Shown: positions 1 to 8,708 of the stretch, piece by piece | Layout of the letters: every line of letters begins with the position of its first letter | Numbering within the stretch: the stretch's first letter is position 1 | Assembly (NCBI GenBank): GCA_051870755.1 | Contig: JBJECE010000003.1 | Location: 17,071-81,070, forward strand | Length of the DNA stretch: 64,000 bases | Source: W0P28-013 sp051870755 | GTDB lineage: Bacteria > Bacteroidota > Bacteroidia > Bacteroidales > Paludibacteraceae | Reading direction: 5' to 3' | Notes under the pieces: generated by a model | The model's input: the letters and a program-made list of their open reading frames with translations, nothing else | What the model was told of the DNA's origin: nothing | The model's database searches: none | Made by a program: the position numbers and the translations under genes

Positions 1-1
1 A

Positions 2-3000
2 GCTGACCCCTTCTCGCCGTTGAACGACCCCGCCGGCGACAATTTCCATCATTATCGCGGCTCCGACTACGATGCGGACGAAGTCGGTATCATCGAACGT
101 TACAAACATTATTGCGGCCCCGAGGGTAATTCGCCGGCATCCGATGCCAGCACCGAAACCTATTCCGTGTCGGCTACCACGGTACCCGATGTCGAGGATA
201 TAAATCAGGATAATACGCTGAACGAGTACGAAAAATACTATCAGTATCGCGTCAGTTTGCGGCCGTCGGCCATGGAAGTGGGCAACAATTTCATTACCGA
301 TAAGATTGTGGCGCATGTCGAACTCGAAAACGGCAAAACCGAAGATGTAACTTGGTATCAGTTCAAAATTCCTATTCGCGAGTACGAAAAGAAAGTCGGT
401 TCGATTCGCGATTTCAAATCGGTGCGGTTCATGCGTGTGTTTATGCATGGTTTTTCGGAGCCGACATTCCTGCGCTTTGGCACGCTCGAACTGATTCGCG
501 GTGAATGGCGCAGTTACACTAAGGCGTTGTACGACCCGACCAATCCGCCTTCGACGGTCGGCACCATGAATGTGTCGTCGGTAAGCATCGAGGAAAACAA
601 CAAAAAGACGCCTGTCAACTATGTGCTGCCGCCCGGCGTAACGCGGGAAACCGACCCCAGCCAGCCACAACTGACGCAGGAAAACGAACAGTCGATGGTG
701 ATGCGTGTGTACGATTTAGCCCCCGGCGATGCGCGTGCCGTCTATAAAAACATATCGATGGATATGCGTCAGTATCGGCGTCTGCAAATGTTTACCCACG
801 CCGAACACATGCTCGACGACATGGGCGAACTGAACGACTACGAATTGTCGGTTTTCATACGTTTGGGTAGCGATTATCAAAACAATTACTACGAGTACGA
901 AATTCCGCTGAAACTGACGCCCGAAGGCGTGTATTCGTCCAGCGAAACCGATGCCAAAATCGTGTGGCCGGAATCGAATATGTTCGATTTCCCATTCGAA
1001 TTGCTGACCAATATCAAAAATAATCGGAATGCGCAAAAGAATAAAGGTGGCGGCGTGTCGTACACGAAAGCCTACACCGAATTCGATCCCGAAAAACCAA
1101 AAAACAAGGTAACCATTGTCGGTAATCCGAGTTTGGGCGATGTGCAAACCATCATGATCGGTGTGCGCAACCAAGGTCGCGACGTGAAAACCGGTGAAAT
1201 ATGGCTGGACGAATTGCGCCTGACCGACTACAACGAAGATGGCGGTTGGGCTGTCATGGGCAATGCCTCAATCGGCTTGTCGGACATTGGCAATTTCAAC
1301 CTGTCGGTGCGCCACGAAACAGCCGGCTTTGGCGGTATCGAGGAAACCTTGTTGCAGCGCCGCTTGGACGACCTGACGCAACTGAACGTGAGCGCCGCCT
1401 TCGAGTTCGGACGTTTCTTCCCCGAAAAAGCCAACGTACATATTCCGCTTTACTTCTCGTACTCGCTGGAAAATAGCAAGCCGCAATACAATCCGTTGGA
1501 TGGCGACATCTTGCTCGACGACGCGCTCGATGCGCTCGAAACCAAGACCGAACGCGACTCGTTGTTGCGGATGGCCGAAACCAAAACGGTGAACAAGAGC
1601 GTGAACCTGACCAATGTCAAGGTCGATATTAAAACGGCATCGCGCCCACGCGTGTACGACCCGGCCAACTTCTCGGCCTCGTATGCCTACACCGAAACGC
1701 AAGAACTCGACCCCGAAACCGAACGCGATGTTACGCTGCAACATCGTGGCACGTTGAGTTATAGTTTCAGCACCACGCCGCGCCCGTGGGAACCGTTCAA
1801 AGATGTGAAGGCATTCCAAAAACCGGCATGGCGATTCTTCAAAGATTTTGGCATCAACTACGAACCGAGTGTGCTGGCTTTCTCGACGACCATGAACCGA
1901 CGGTATAGCGAAACACAGTTGCGCGACCTCGAAGGGTCGATGAATCTCAATTACTACGATGTAAACAATTCGCTGTTGTCGTCGAGCAAGGATTTCGTGT
2001 GGGATCGGCAGTTCGAATTGAAATACGATTTGACCAAAAATCTGAAATTCCATCTGACAACAGCATTCAATGCCCGCATCGACGAAACGAAAAATACGCC
2101 TGTCAATCGCGAATTTTTCCCCGACGAATACGAAAATTGGAAAGACACCGTATTGCAGAGCATGGCGCATTTCGGACGGCCGCTCACCTATCAGCAGGTG
2201 TTCAACGCCTCGTATTCGGTGCCGTTCAGCAAAATGCCAATATTCGATTGGATAACGGCCAACGGACAGTACAACGTAACCTATAATTGGAATCGCGGAG
2301 CCGAACTCGACGACAACGTTACGCTCGGCAACGAGGTGTCGAACCTTGCCAATTGGCAGGTCGATGGACAAATGAATTTCGAAAAACTCTACAACAAATC
2401 GAAATATCTGAAAGATATAAATACGCGTTATTCGTCGAATCGCAACAACACGCGGCGCGGTGGCGCCAACAATCGTTTCAAACCGAAAAACGAAACGCTG
2501 ACATTGAACATAGAGAAAGGACAGTCGGTCGAATTGAAACACAAACTGAACAGCAAATTGTTGAAAATAGAAATCACCGATACGTTGGGGCATCCGGTCA
2601 AAGTGCCTTATACGATTGTGGACAACAATACGATTCGTTTCACCGGCAAGGCGTCGATGAATAACCTGAAAGTGGCCTTGCAAACCACTGACCCCAATCA
2701 AATATCGCCGGCCAAAAAAGCGGGCGAGTTGTCGATACGTTTCCTGATGCTGATACGGCGCTTGTCTGTGTCGTATCGCGAAACAAGCACGTTGGCATTG
2801 CCGAGTTTCTTTGCCGATGCCGGATTCATGGGGCAGAGCGCCAACAATGGCGTGCTTGCGCCGGGACTTGATTTTGCATTTGGCGTACCGCGACGCGACT
2901 ATCTGGAGCGCGCTGCCGAACGCGGGTGGATTGTGATGAACGACTCTATCATCAATCCGGCGTCGCAGTCCTTCACATCCGATTTCGACGTCAAACTGAA

Positions 3001-4138
3001 CTTGGAGCCGCTGCCGGGCTTGAAAATTGATTTGAATTCAAAACGCGTTTCGACCGACCAAACCTCCATTCAATACATGTACAGCGACATGCCGACTACG
3101 TTTACCGGCACATTCCGCATGACGCACGCTGCTATTCTGACCTCGTTTTGGCACACCGGCGATGCGTCCGAAAACTATACGTCGCGCGCGTTCGAACAGT
3201 TCAAACAAAACCGCGCGTATGTGGCATCGACTTTGCAACAGCGATACAATGGCACAAAATATCCGACGACGGGTTTCATGGCCGACAACGAACTGAAAGG
3301 CAAAACCTACGATGCTGCCAATGGCGCGTATAGCCAAAATTCGCCCGATGTACTGATTCCGGCATTTCTGGCCGCCTACACGGGACGCGACATCACCAAA
3401 GCCGATCTCTCGCCATTCCCCTCGTTTTGGAGTTTAATCCCGAATTGGAAAATATCGTACGATGGTCTGACACGCATACCATGGGTGCAAAAACACTTCA
3501 AATCGGTTACACTCAATCACGCCTATCAATGCACCTACAATGTCGCAGCATATACGTCGTTTGCCAATTATGCCGAAAACGAGGACGGATTTGGTTTTGT
3601 GCGCGATGTAACGAGTGGAAATCCCGTGCCGTCGAGCCAATACGACATATCGAGCGTAACAATCAGCGAAAGTTTTGCGCCGTTCCTCGCCGTGGACGTG
3701 GCTATGAAAAATAGTTTTACCGGCAAATTCGAATATCGCAAACAGCGCACTTTGTCGCTCAACCTCAATTCCAACCAACTCATCGAATCGACCAACGACG
3801 AATGGGTTGTCGGATTGGGTTATGTGGTCAAAGATTTTGATGTCGTGCTGAAACTGAAAAAGAAAACCACAACCGTGAAAAACGACTTGACAACGCGCAT
3901 CGATTTCTCGTTCAAAGACATCAAAACGATTATCCGCAAAATCGACAGCGACGATGTGCAGCCGACTACCGGCACCAAAATGCTGACCATCAAACTGACT
4001 GCCGATTATGTGTTCAGTTCCAAACTGAATCTGCGCTTGTTCTACGACTATCAGATGAGCAATCCGCTGATTTCGACCTCCTATCCGATTTCGACTTCAA
4101 ATGTCGGCTTCAGCATCAAATTTATGCTGACGCGTTGA
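2..4138 (+). CDS. sprA: SprA/Sov, type IX secretion outer-membrane translocon (5'-truncated)
   Basis: This is the C-terminal 1378 residues of a very large outer-membrane protein; the frame is open at the window edge, so the start lies upstream. SprA (Sov in Porphyromonas) forms the giant beta-barrel pore of the type IX secretion system and is usually about 2400 residues. The sequence shows long runs of alternating hydrophobic and polar residues rich in Tyr, Asn and Asp, as expected for barrel strands, and the barrel-type ending SNVGFSIKFMLTR with its penultimate hydrophobic and aromatic pattern. Phrases such as GEIWLDELRLTDY are typical of the family. The gene ends in a TGA followed by a hairpin terminator shared with the converging gene. 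The family call is confident; the missing N-terminus cannot be judged. Confidence 0.9.
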   Translation, partial: ADPFSPLNDPAGDNFHHYRGSDYDADEVGIIERYKHYCGPEGNSPASDASTETYSVSATTVPDVEDINQDNTLNEYEKYYQYRVSLRPSAMEVGNNFITDKIVAHVELENGKTEDVTWYQFKIPIREYEKKVGSIRDFKSVRFMRVFMHGFSEPTFLRFGTLELIRGEWRSYTKALYDPTNPPSTVGTMNVSSVSIEENNKKTPVNYVLPPGVTRETDPSQPQLTQENEQSMVMRVYDLAPGDARAVYKNISMDMRQYRRLQMFTHAEHMLDDMGELNDYELSVFIRLGSDYQNNYYEYEIPLKLTPEGVYSSSETDAKIVWPESNMFDFPFELLTNIKNNRNAQKNKGGGVSYTKAYTEFDPEKPKNKVTIVGNPSLGDVQTIMIGVRNQGRDVKTGEIWLDELRLTDYNEDGGWAVMGNASIGLSDIGNFNLSVRHETAGFGGIEETLLQRRLDDLTQLNVSAAFEFGRFFPEKANVHIPLYFSYSLENSKPQYNPLDGDILLDDALDALETKTERDSLLRMAETKTVNKSVNLTNVKVDIKTASRPRVYDPANFSASYAYTETQELDPETERDVTLQHRGTLSYSFSTTPRPWEPFKDVKAFQKPAWRFFKDFGINYEPSVLAFSTTMNRRYSETQLRDLEGSMNLNYYDVNNSLLSSSKDFVWDRQFELKYDLTKNLKFHLTTAFNARIDETKNTPVNREFFPDEYENWKDTVLQSMAHFGRPLTYQQVFNASYSVPFSKMPIFDWITANGQYNVTYNWNRGAELDDNVTLGNEVSNLANWQVDGQMNFEKLYNKSKYLKDINTRYSSNRNNTRRGGANNRFKPKNETLTLNIEKGQSVELKHKLNSKLLKIEITDTLGHPVKVPYTIVDNNTIRFTGKASMNNLKVALQTTDPNQISPAKKAGELSIRFLMLIRRLSVSYRETSTLALPSFFADAGFMGQSANNGVLAPGLDFAFGVPRRDYLERAAERGWIVMNDSIINPASQSFTSDFDVKLNLEPLPGLKIDLNSKRVSTDQTSIQYMYSDMPTTFTGTFRMTHAAILTSFWHTGDASENYTSRAFEQFKQNRAYVASTLQQRYNGTKYPTTGFMADNELKGKTYDAANGAYSQNSPDVLIPAFLAAYTGRDITKADLSPFPSFWSLIPNWKISYDGLTRIPWVQKHFKSVTLNHAYQCTYNVAAYTSFANYAENEDGFGFVRDVTSGNPVPSSQYDISSVTISESFAPFLAVDVAMKNSFTGKFEYRKQRTLSLNLNSNQLIESTNDEWVVGLGYVVKDFDVVLKLKKKTTTVKNDLTTRIDFSFKDIKTIIRKIDSDDVQPTTGTKMLTIKLTADYVFSSKLNLRLFYDYQMSNPLISTSYPISTSNVGFSIKFMLTR

Positions 4139-4157
4139 GTATGTTGTACTGCAAACA

Positions 4158-4198
4158 AAAGCGCCGGCTGCTGCATCTTGCAGCGAACCGGACGCTTT
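4158..4198. terminator. Bidirectional hairpin terminator between sprA and the QueD-like gene
   Basis: Imperfect long hairpin: AAAGCG, CCGG and GCTGC pair with GCAGC, CCGG and CGCTTT around a short loop. The outer A/T pairs give a U-run in either direction. It lies between two converging genes. Confidence 0.7.
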
Positions 4199-4259
4199 CA
4201 CGTTCTTGTTTTGTTTTGACGGATGCGCTTGCTGTGTCGCGCACCGCTGTCAGGCTAAA

Positions 4260-4826
4260 TTAGTGCTTGCGATAACCGCATTTGGGGCAAACGCCGTTTT
4301 CGTCGAGCGAAATGCCACAGAGCGGGCAGCGGTCGATTTGCTTGCGGCCGTCAAATTCGGCCGATGCAGCGTTTACACCGCTGGTGAATGTGATTTTGGC
4401 GATGTTGAGTTTGTCGCGCAAAAGGGCATAAACGATTTTGATCATTCCCTCGACGGTCATCGTCTCTTTGGTTACCACCAACCGACAATCGGGATAGGCT
4501 GTGGCCAATTCCGTTTTGAAGGCTTCGCCTTTCATCGTGTTGCGCGGATGGCCGTTTTTGATGCCTTGTTTTTCGTACACATCCAGAATGGCCGGCAACA
4601 GCGGGTCATCCTCTCTGAGAATCAGAGCGTGGTCGAAATTTTTCAGCACATCCCATGCCACTTTTTGAATTTCGTTACAAGGATACACCATATTGACGCC
4701 CTCGTTGATGGAATCTTCCACTTCGATGGTCAAAACGCCGGTGTGCCCGTGCAAGTACTGCGCTTCGCCTTGAAAACCGTAAAATCGGTGCGCATACTGC
4801 AAATCGAATGTTGTGATGCTTCTCAT
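4260..4826 (-). CDS. PTPS/QueD-like protein with C-terminal zinc ribbon, lacking the catalytic Cys
   Basis: 188 residues of the 6-pyruvoyl-tetrahydropterin synthase / 6-carboxytetrahydropterin synthase fold. The zinc-binding histidines are visible: H13 in YAHRF and H26/H28 in LHGHTG. The DH of NFDHAL and the Glu of VTKET are also kept. QueD has a catalytic Cys four residues before the first His of HGH; here that position is Ala22. After the domain comes an extra CPLCG-x8-CPKCG zinc ribbon (residues about 166-183). The fold is well supported, but canonical QueD or PTPS activity is doubtful, so no gene symbol is given. The gene runs leftward downstream of rubrerythrin with a 19-base gap and may be co-transcribed with it. 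It converges on sprA. Confidence 0.75.
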   Translation of the reverse strand: MRSITTFDLQYAHRFYGFQGEAQYLHGHTGVLTIEVEDSINEGVNMVYPCNEIQKVAWDVLKNFDHALILREDDPLLPAILDVYEKQGIKNGHPRNTMKGEAFKTELATAYPDCRLVVTKETMTVEGMIKIVYALLRDKLNIAKITFTSGVNAASAEFDGRKQIDRCPLCGISLDENGVCPKCGYRKH

Positions 4827-4845
4827 AGTCGTTTTGTGTTAAAGG

Positions 4846-5388
4846 TTAATAATTGGTTGCTTTTACTTCGAAGTAACTTTGCGGATGGTCGCATACAGGG
4901 CATACTTCGGGGGCTTTTGCGCCGATGACAATATGTCCGCAGTTGCGGCATTGCCAAATGGTGTCGCCGTCGCGCGAGAATACCACGCCCTCTTCGATAT
5001 TTTGGAGCAGGCGACGATAGCGCTCTTCGTGTGCCTTTTCGATGGCGGCTACGCCACGCATTTTGGCGGCAATTTCGAAGAATCCTTCCTCTTCGGCCTC
5101 TTTGGCCATGCGGTCGTACATGTCTGTCCATTCGTAGTTTTCGCCTTCGGCTGCTGCTTTCAAGTTCGTCATCGTGTCTTGAATAGCACCGCCTTCCAGA
5201 TACTTGAACCACATTTTTGCGTGTTCTTTTTCGTTGTCGGCAGTCTCCTCAAACAGGGCTGCTATCTGCTGATAACCATCTTTTTTCGCTTTCGAGGCGA
5301 AATAGGTGTACTTGTTGCGTGCCTGCGATTCGCCGGCAAATGCCTCCATGAGGTTTTTCTCTGTTTTTGTGCCTTTTAAGTCTTTCAT
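4846..5388 (-). CDS. rbr: Rubrerythrin, peroxide-reducing di-iron protein
   Basis: 180 residues. Residues 1-135 form the ferritin-like four-helix domain, with E20, E53/H56 (ETADNEKEH) and the E117/H120 region as di-iron ligands. Residues 145-175 form a rubredoxin-like domain with cysteines 147, 150, 163 and 166. Rubrerythrin reduces hydrogen peroxide to water in the cytoplasm of anaerobes. The start at 5388 (MKDLKGTKTEKNL) matches the family N-terminus; an upstream in-frame extension would cover the promoter. The gene is divergent from oxyR, and an OxyR-type operator abuts its -33 element, so peroxide induction through OxyR is likely. Confidence 0.93.
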   Translation of the reverse strand: MKDLKGTKTEKNLMEAFAGESQARNKYTYFASKAKKDGYQQIAALFEETADNEKEHAKMWFKYLEGGAIQDTMTNLKAAAEGENYEWTDMYDRMAKEAEEEGFFEIAAKMRGVAAIEKAHEERYRRLLQNIEEGVVFSRDGDTIWQCRNCGHIVIGAKAPEVCPVCDHPQSYFEVKATNY

Positions 5389-5436
5389 AATTGTTTTGAA
5401 TTTTAGTTGGTTGACAAAATTGGAATAACTTTGATG

Positions 5437-5467
5437 CAAAAATACATAATTGTTTGGAATCCGACAA
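5437..5467 (-). promoter_or_regulatory. rbr promoter
   Basis: On the minus strand, -7 TATTTTTG (5437-5444) and -33 TTG (5465-5467) are separated by 20 bases. The expected start is near 5431, about 43 bases before the ATG. Confidence 0.65.
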
Positions 5468-5503
5468 CAGAAAAAGCCTATTTTATTGATAGAAAAAATC
5501 TAT
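5467..5503. promoter_or_regulatory. OxyR-type tandem operator between rbr and oxyR
   Basis: The 37-bp site reads ACAG-N7-CTAT-N7-ATAG-N7-CTAT. This matches 15 of the 16 fixed bases of the four-element OxyR consensus (ATAG/CTAT repeats with 7-base spacers). It touches the -33 of rbr and lies upstream of the -7 of oxyR at 5532-5539. The position suits activation of rbr and control of oxyR itself. The match is read directly from the sequence; binding is inferred. Confidence 0.75.
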
Positions 5504-5531
5504 TTTACTCGGTATGTATGTAAAAAAATAG

Positions 5532-5539
5532 TAATTTTG
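5532..5539 (+). promoter_or_regulatory. oxyR -7 element
   Basis: TAATTTTG fits TAnnTTTG, 22 bases before the ATG. No clear -33 partner is visible, as expected for a regulated promoter. Confidence 0.5.
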
Positions 5540-5560
5540 CAGGCAAAATACACAGACAAA

Positions 5561-6487
5561 ATGACTTTGCAACAATTAGAATATTTTGTGGCCGTCTTTC
5601 GTATCCGACATTTTGCCAAAGCGGCTGAAGCCTGTGGTGTAACACAGCCTACACTCAGTGCCATGATACAGAAGTTGGAAAACGAATTGGGCGTCAAGTT
5701 GTTCGAACGATCGTCGCAGCAAGTGCTGCCGACACCCATCGGAAAAATGTTGGCCGAACAGGCGCACACCGTATTGGCCGAAGCCGCCCGCCTGAAAGCC
5801 ATGGTGGACGAGGAGCGCAACGTGCTTTCGGGTACGTTTCGGCTGGGCATTCTGCCTACGATTGCGCCCTATTTATTGCCGCGACTGATGCCTTATTTAC
5901 AACGAAAATATCCGCACACAAAAATACAGGTGCTGGAGATGAAAACGAACGAACTCCGGCAGGCGCTGACGGACGGCGAGGTCGATGCGGCCATACTTGT
6001 CAAAGTGGAGTCGTTTGCCGAGTTTGATTGCCGCACGTTGTTTTACGAACAGTTCCTGACATACATTTCGCGCGAACATCCGCTGTTTGCCCGCACGGCT
6101 ATCAAAACGGCCGATTTGCACACCGATCACTTGTTGTTGCTCGACGAGGGACACTGTTTTCGCGACCAATTGGTGCGATTTTGTCATTTGAAAGCGGCGC
6201 GTGCCAGCCAATCGACCTACAAATTGGGCAGTATCGAAACGTTTATGCGCATCGTTGAGAGCGGCTGTGGCGTAACGTTCATTCCCGAATTGGCTTTGGA
6301 ACAACTGACGGCGGCTCAAAAAGAGTTGGTACGCCCGTTTGCCATACCTATCCCGACGCGGGAAATCGTGATGCTGACTGTCAAACACTTTGTACGTCAA
6401 ATGTGGTTGGATACGCTGTTCGATGCGGTGCGTCGTTGTGTGCCTGCACGGATGCTGACGTTGAATAATACCGAACAGCGCTTGTAG
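5561..6487 (+). CDS. oxyR: OxyR, LysR-family peroxide sensor
   Basis: 308 residues. An N-terminal winged helix-turn-helix (about 1-60, MTLQQLEYFVAV...) is followed by the LysR effector domain. The two redox cysteines fall at C199 and C208 in GHCFRDQLVRFC, the same numbering as E. coli OxyR, so this is a thiol-switch peroxide sensor rather than a generic LysR protein. The start at 5561 fits the family; the upstream extension would include the promoter. The gene is divergent from rubrerythrin with a shared operator, and it converges on rpsA across a strong terminator. Confidence 0.95.
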   Translation: MTLQQLEYFVAVFRIRHFAKAAEACGVTQPTLSAMIQKLENELGVKLFERSSQQVLPTPIGKMLAEQAHTVLAEAARLKAMVDEERNVLSGTFRLGILPTIAPYLLPRLMPYLQRKYPHTKIQVLEMKTNELRQALTDGEVDAAILVKVESFAEFDCRTLFYEQFLTYISREHPLFARTAIKTADLHTDHLLLLDEGHCFRDQLVRFCHLKAARASQSTYKLGSIETFMRIVESGCGVTFIPELALEQLTAAQKELVRPFAIPIPTREIVMLTVKHFVRQMWLDTLFDAVRRCVPARMLTLNNTEQRL

Positions 6488-6512
6488 TTGTTTTCGCTGT
6501 GTGGCAAAACCG

Positions 6513-6550
6513 AAGAGCGGTGTCTTTTCGTCTGAAAAGGCACCGCTCTT
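6513..6550. terminator. Bidirectional terminator between oxyR and rpsA
   Basis: A strong hairpin: AAGAGCGGTG and CTTTTC pair with GAAAAG and CACCGCTCTT around a GTCT loop. It lies between the two converging genes. Confidence 0.85.
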
Positions 6551-6601
6551 GCTGTGTTATTGTTTTCAATGTCTGGACTTAACCCGCTGACACTGAATTA
6601 C

Positions 6602-8557
6602 TTATTCGGCATCGTCTTTTTTTGCTGCTTTTTTAGTCGTTTTTTTAGCCGGTTTTGCTTCAGCCTCACCTTCGGCGGCTTCGGTCTTTTTGGCGCGCGA
6701 CGTTTTTTTAGCCGGTTTTTCGGCTTGTTCGTCAGCGTTTTTTTCAGCCTCTTTCTTTATCAGTTTTTCGGTGGCTGCGGCTACCATCTCATTTTTCAGA
6801 GCCGACAAAGCATCAATGTCGCCGAGTGTCGTTTTTTCGATCACGGGCAACTCTTCTTTTTTGGATTTTTTGGTTGCCTTTTTGCTGTCGGCGGCTTCGG
6901 TTTCGGCCGATGCTGCTTTGGCTTCGTCTTCGTGGATGCGGCTGTGCGACAAGATGATACGTTTGGCTTCTTTGTTGAATTCAATCACTTTGAAGTTCAG
7001 TTTCTCGTCCATTTTGGCCATTGTGCCGTCTTCTTTTACCAAGTGTTTCGGTGTGGCGAAACCTTCTACGCCGTATGGCAAAGCAACGACTGCGCCTTTG
7101 TCGAGCATCTCGATGATGGTGCCTTCGTGAATGCTGTCAGGTGTGAAAATGGTCTCGAACACATCCCACGGATTTTCTTCCAATTGCTTGTGGCCGAGGC
7201 TCAAACGACGATTTTCTTTGTCTATTTCCAATACAACCACTTCGATTTCGGAACCGATTTGTGTGAATTCCGACGGGTGTTTGATTTTTTTCGTCCAGCT
7301 CAAGTCGCTGATGTGAATCAGACCATCGATGCCTTCTTCAATCTCGACAAATACGCCGAAGTTGGTGAAGTTGCGCACTTTGGCCATGTGGCGTGTGCCA
7401 ACGGCGTATTTGGTGTCGATGGTTTCCCACGGGTCGGCTTTCAGTTGTTTGATGCCGAGCGACATTTTGCGCTCGTTGCGGTCGAGAGTAAGGATGACGG
7501 CTTCTACTTCGTCGCCCACTTTCAGGAAGTCTTGTGCGCTGCGCAGGTGTTGGCTCCAGCTCATTTCGCTGACGTGAATCAAACCTTCGACGCCAGGAAT
7601 GACTTCGACAAATGCGCCGTAGTCGGTCATCACTACCACTTTGCCTTTCACATGGTCGCCTACCTGCAAGTTCGGGTCGAGGGCGTCCCACGGGTGCGGT
7701 GTCAGTTGTTTCAAACCGAGAGCGATACGTTTCTTCTCGTCGTCGAAATCGAGGATAACCACGTTGATTTTTTGGTCGAGTTGAACAACTTCCGACGGGT
7801 CGTTCACGCGTCCCCAACTCAAGTCGGTGATGTGAATCAAACCATCTACGCCGCCAAGGTCGATGAATGCACCGAACGATGCAATGTTTTTGACAACGCC
7901 TTCGAGTACTTGACCTTTTTCGAGTTTCGAAATAATCTCTTTTTTCTGTTTCTCGAGTTCGGCTTCGATAAGTGCTTTGTGCGAAACGACAACGTTTTTG
8001 TATTCTTGGTTGATTTTCACAACTTTGAATTCCATCGTTTTGCCGACGAATACATCGTAGTCGCGGATGGGTTTAACGTCGATTTGCGAACCCGGCAGGA
8101 AGGCTTCGATGCCGAATACATCGACAATCATGCCGCCTTTGGTGCGACATTTTACATAGCCTTTGATGATCTCTTCGTTGTTGAGGGCTTCGTTTACGCG
8201 ATCCCACGAGCGCGATGCACGGGCTGCTTTGTGCGACAGAATCAGTTGGCCTTTTTTGTCTTCTTGGTTTTCGATGTACACTTCTACTTGATCGCCGACT
8301 TTCAGGTCGGGGTTGTAGCGAAACTCGCTCATCGGAATGATGCCGTCCGATTTGAAACCGATGTTTACCACTACTTCGCGTTTGTTCATCGAAATGATTG
8401 TGCCCATTACGACTTCTTTGTCTTTCACTTTGTTCAGCGTGTTGTCGTACTGTGCGGTGAGTTCTGCTTTTTCTTCTTTGGTTACGATGTCGCCATTTTC
8501 GTAGGCATCCCAATCGAAGTCAGCCGCAGGAGCTGCTTGAAATTTGTTTTCTTCCAT
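6602..8557 (-). CDS. rpsA: 30S ribosomal protein S1
   Basis: 651 residues with six S1 RNA-binding domains at roughly 48-112, 130-198, 218-284, 302-370, 388-457 and 475-543. The later repeats each show a GxVxxxxxFGxFVxxxxGxxGLIHxSxLSW core. A Lys/Ala/Glu-rich low-complexity tail (about 545-651, with KKSKK, AKKT and KKAAKK runs) follows and is common in S1 of this phylum. S1 binds mRNA on the 30S subunit and helps initiation where Shine-Dalgarno sites are weak, which suits this genome. The gene is monocistronic, with its own promoter and a terminator downstream. Confidence 0.97.
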   Translation of the reverse strand: MEENKFQAAPAADFDWDAYENGDIVTKEEKAELTAQYDNTLNKVKDKEVVMGTIISMNKREVVVNIGFKSDGIIPMSEFRYNPDLKVGDQVEVYIENQEDKKGQLILSHKAARASRSWDRVNEALNNEEIIKGYVKCRTKGGMIVDVFGIEAFLPGSQIDVKPIRDYDVFVGKTMEFKVVKINQEYKNVVVSHKALIEAELEKQKKEIISKLEKGQVLEGVVKNIASFGAFIDLGGVDGLIHITDLSWGRVNDPSEVVQLDQKINVVILDFDDEKKRIALGLKQLTPHPWDALDPNLQVGDHVKGKVVVMTDYGAFVEVIPGVEGLIHVSEMSWSQHLRSAQDFLKVGDEVEAVILTLDRNERKMSLGIKQLKADPWETIDTKYAVGTRHMAKVRNFTNFGVFVEIEEGIDGLIHISDLSWTKKIKHPSEFTQIGSEIEVVVLEIDKENRRLSLGHKQLEENPWDVFETIFTPDSIHEGTIIEMLDKGAVVALPYGVEGFATPKHLVKEDGTMAKMDEKLNFKVIEFNKEAKRIILSHSRIHEDEAKAASAETEAADSKKATKKSKKEELPVIEKTTLGDIDALSALKNEMVAAATEKLIKKEAEKNADEQAEKPAKKTSRAKKTEAAEGEAEAKPAKKTTKKAAKKDDAE

Positions 8558-8643
8558 TGTGGAAAAATTTTTTTTGCGTCGGAGTTTGTGCGTCCGACAG
8601 GTTAAACAATAGGGTTAATTCTGCATTTGCGTAAAATGCGGCG

Positions 8644-8673
8644 CAAAGATACAAAAAAATCGTTGAATAGCAA
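8644..8673 (-). promoter_or_regulatory. rpsA promoter
   Basis: Minus-strand -7 TATCTTTG (8644-8651) and -33 TTG (8671-8673) with a 19-base spacer, about 85 bases before the ATG. Confidence 0.7.
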
Positions 8674-8708
8674 TGACTTTCAACGACTTTTTTCGTGTAT
8701 TTCGTTTT

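Noticed and set aside
1268..2701. Long ORF on the minus strand (477 codons) opposite sprA, and similar ones opposite other genes
   Set aside because: It lies fully antisense to a conserved gene, has low-complexity composition typical of shadow frames, and lacks any family motif or promoter. The same holds for 6554-8605 (+) over rpsA, 8958-9998 (+) over typA, 16263-17576 (-) over galE and 43765-45285 (+) over PBP1A.
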